From positions 868,001-932,000 of the forward strand of contig JAUCEF010000004.1 of NCBI GenBank assembly GCA_033558025.1: a DNA stretch of 64,000 nucleotides, given 5' to 3'. Of this stretch, positions 63,230 to 64,000 are shown one piece after another (the stretch's first letter is position 1; each line of letters starts with the position of its first letter). Position numbers and translations under genes: made by a program. The DNA is from Phytophthora sp. 'mugwort'. Taxonomy: Eukaryota; Oomycota; Peronosporomycetes; Peronosporales; Peronosporaceae. The notes beneath the pieces were generated by a model, which saw only the letters and a program-made list of their open reading frames with translations, was not told the DNA's origin and did not search any database.

Positions 63230-64000
63230 GCGTTCGATTTGGACAGTATGCCAGGGAAGAATGAGCACCACGAGCAAGATTCTCCGGGAGAAGGAGACGC
63301 TGCACAACGTCGGCATTGACTACCAGGCCGTTCTGCGCATGCGCTCGCCTGAGGTGAGGCTGCCCGAGCGCACTCTACTTGAGACTCTAGCTTTGTATGA
63401 AGGTCAGTCAGGTCTTACTTAATACTCTGTAATTCTTCTCGCCTGAATGGCCGCTGCTGAGCTCGGCATCGCTGCTTCTAAGCTGCCACGACTTACCAGG
63501 AGCGGCAGGCGCGGACACATCCTCGCTCGACATGGCTACCGCTTCCGCCGAGCGCGAGGAGAGATCCACTCGGTAGATGGGCCTGCTACAATGAAGGGCG
63601 CGACAGAGCTACGGGCGAAGATCGCCAAGTACGACCTGAACGACGTGTTCAATGTCGACTAGGCCGCATACTTCTACAAGGCTGTTCATGGGTGCCCGTC
63701 TGCCTCGGTGTCGCCCCCGCCACAAGGTCAACAAGTCGAGCATAACCTTCCTCGTCAACTCCAAAGCCACTGGGACCAAGAAGCTGCGGCTGCTTATGAT
63801 GGGTAAGGCCAAAACGCCGCGCTGGTTGCCGGACAAGCCGGATAGCATGAATTACATCGAGACCAGCAAGCTGGATGACCATGCCCGTTGCTGGTGGGGC
63901 TGCACAAGAAGATGAAGGCCGCCGACAGGAAGATCCTGCTGCTCTACGATAATGCGCCTGTGCACAAGGATCCCCAAGAGGCGCTGTCGCACGTGGAGAT
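63230..64000 (+). pseudogene. Pogo/CENP-B-type transposase, 3' partial
   Basis: Pieces include a DNA-binding part (63300-63420, MRSPEVRLPERTLLETLALY), then 63447-63662 (AAAELGIAASKLPRL, AKYDLNDVFNVD), a TAG at 63660-63662 directly after the first catalytic Asp, then KSSITFLVNSKATGTKKLRL and GKAKTPRWLPDKPDS in the next frame, and ILLLYDNAPVHKD (second catalytic Asp) near 63930. The window ends inside the DDE domain. Frame changes occur near 63660 and 63890. Confidence 0.7.

Noticed and set aside
63180..63245. tRNA-like words (GGCTCAGTGGT and GTTCGATTTGG)
   Set aside because: The words do not fit a cloverleaf: the acceptor arms do not pair and the anticodon stem is absent.
1..64000. Secreted effector genes (RXLR or LFLAK crinkler type)
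   Set aside because: Among the listed frames I found no signal peptide followed by RXLR/EER or LFLAK motifs. The only convincing signal peptide is that of QSOX.
1..64000. CRISPR arrays, bacterial operons or phage genes
   Set aside because: No regularly spaced short repeats. Spliceosomal introns and eukaryotic families show that the sequence is nuclear.

Overview
The window looks like a nuclear segment from an oomycete, most likely a Phytophthora-type genome. The evidence is compact genes with few short introns (about 70-125 bp, GT..AG), short gaps between genes, and gene islands separated by blocks of decayed copia, gypsy, pogo/Tigger, Tc1/mariner, PIF/Harbinger and hAT elements. No bacterial, plasmid or phage feature and no CRISPR array was seen. 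The species cannot be fixed from the sequence alone.

Island 1 (1-9991): the 3' part of a Q-rich Mediator-15-like gene; a three-exon Sds3-like gene (Sin3/HDAC corepressor subunit); a three-exon FMC1-like LYR gene (ATP synthase assembly) divergent from the first of two tandem riboflavin genes, which encode DHBP synthase fused to a GTP-cyclohydrolase-II-like domain without its metal and catalytic motifs; and a quiescin sulfhydryl oxidase (QSOX) gene.

TE block 1 (about 10450-24850): a broken PIF/Harbinger pair (Myb/NAM-like accessory gene plus DDE transposase), an apparent hAT relic, another Harbinger fragment, and a pogo-like transposase split by a copia element. The copia element has two 342-bp LTRs and a 5-bp target duplication (TGTGT), and carries several frame changes and one nonsense codon.

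Island 2 (about 25046-30411): a five-exon TPR co-chaperone; a large PDZ-like/IQ/coiled-coil protein with four TQT motifs of the LC8 dynein-light-chain type; and two small paralogues, each with two copies of a D-x-x-G-x-L-R-R motif beside RRxS sites.

TE block 2 (about 30780-41203): a pogo element bounded by 22-bp inverted repeats with TA targets and holding an inverted patchwork of old copia sequence, then a copia gag fragment and two opposed mariner fragments.

Island 3 (about 41576-52063): an intact 870-codon hAT-derived gene with two BED-type fingers that looks domesticated; a probable myristoylated acidic protein; a two-exon regulator-like gene with a terminal Cys/His cluster; and three small paralogues with a strictly conserved C-x6-C-x15-C-x2-H module.

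TE block 3 (about 52100-64000): unidentified pyrimidine-rich sequence, a gypsy chromovirus relic, a pogo/Tc5-type relic, a near-perfect 101-bp palindrome, and a pogo-type transposase that runs off the window end with a stop codon beside its first catalytic Asp.

The cellular genes do not form one pathway. The most notable local organisation is three tandem or clustered paralogue groups (riboflavin pair, D-x-x-G-L-R-R pair, CCCH trio), in keeping with local duplication in a transposon-rich genome.
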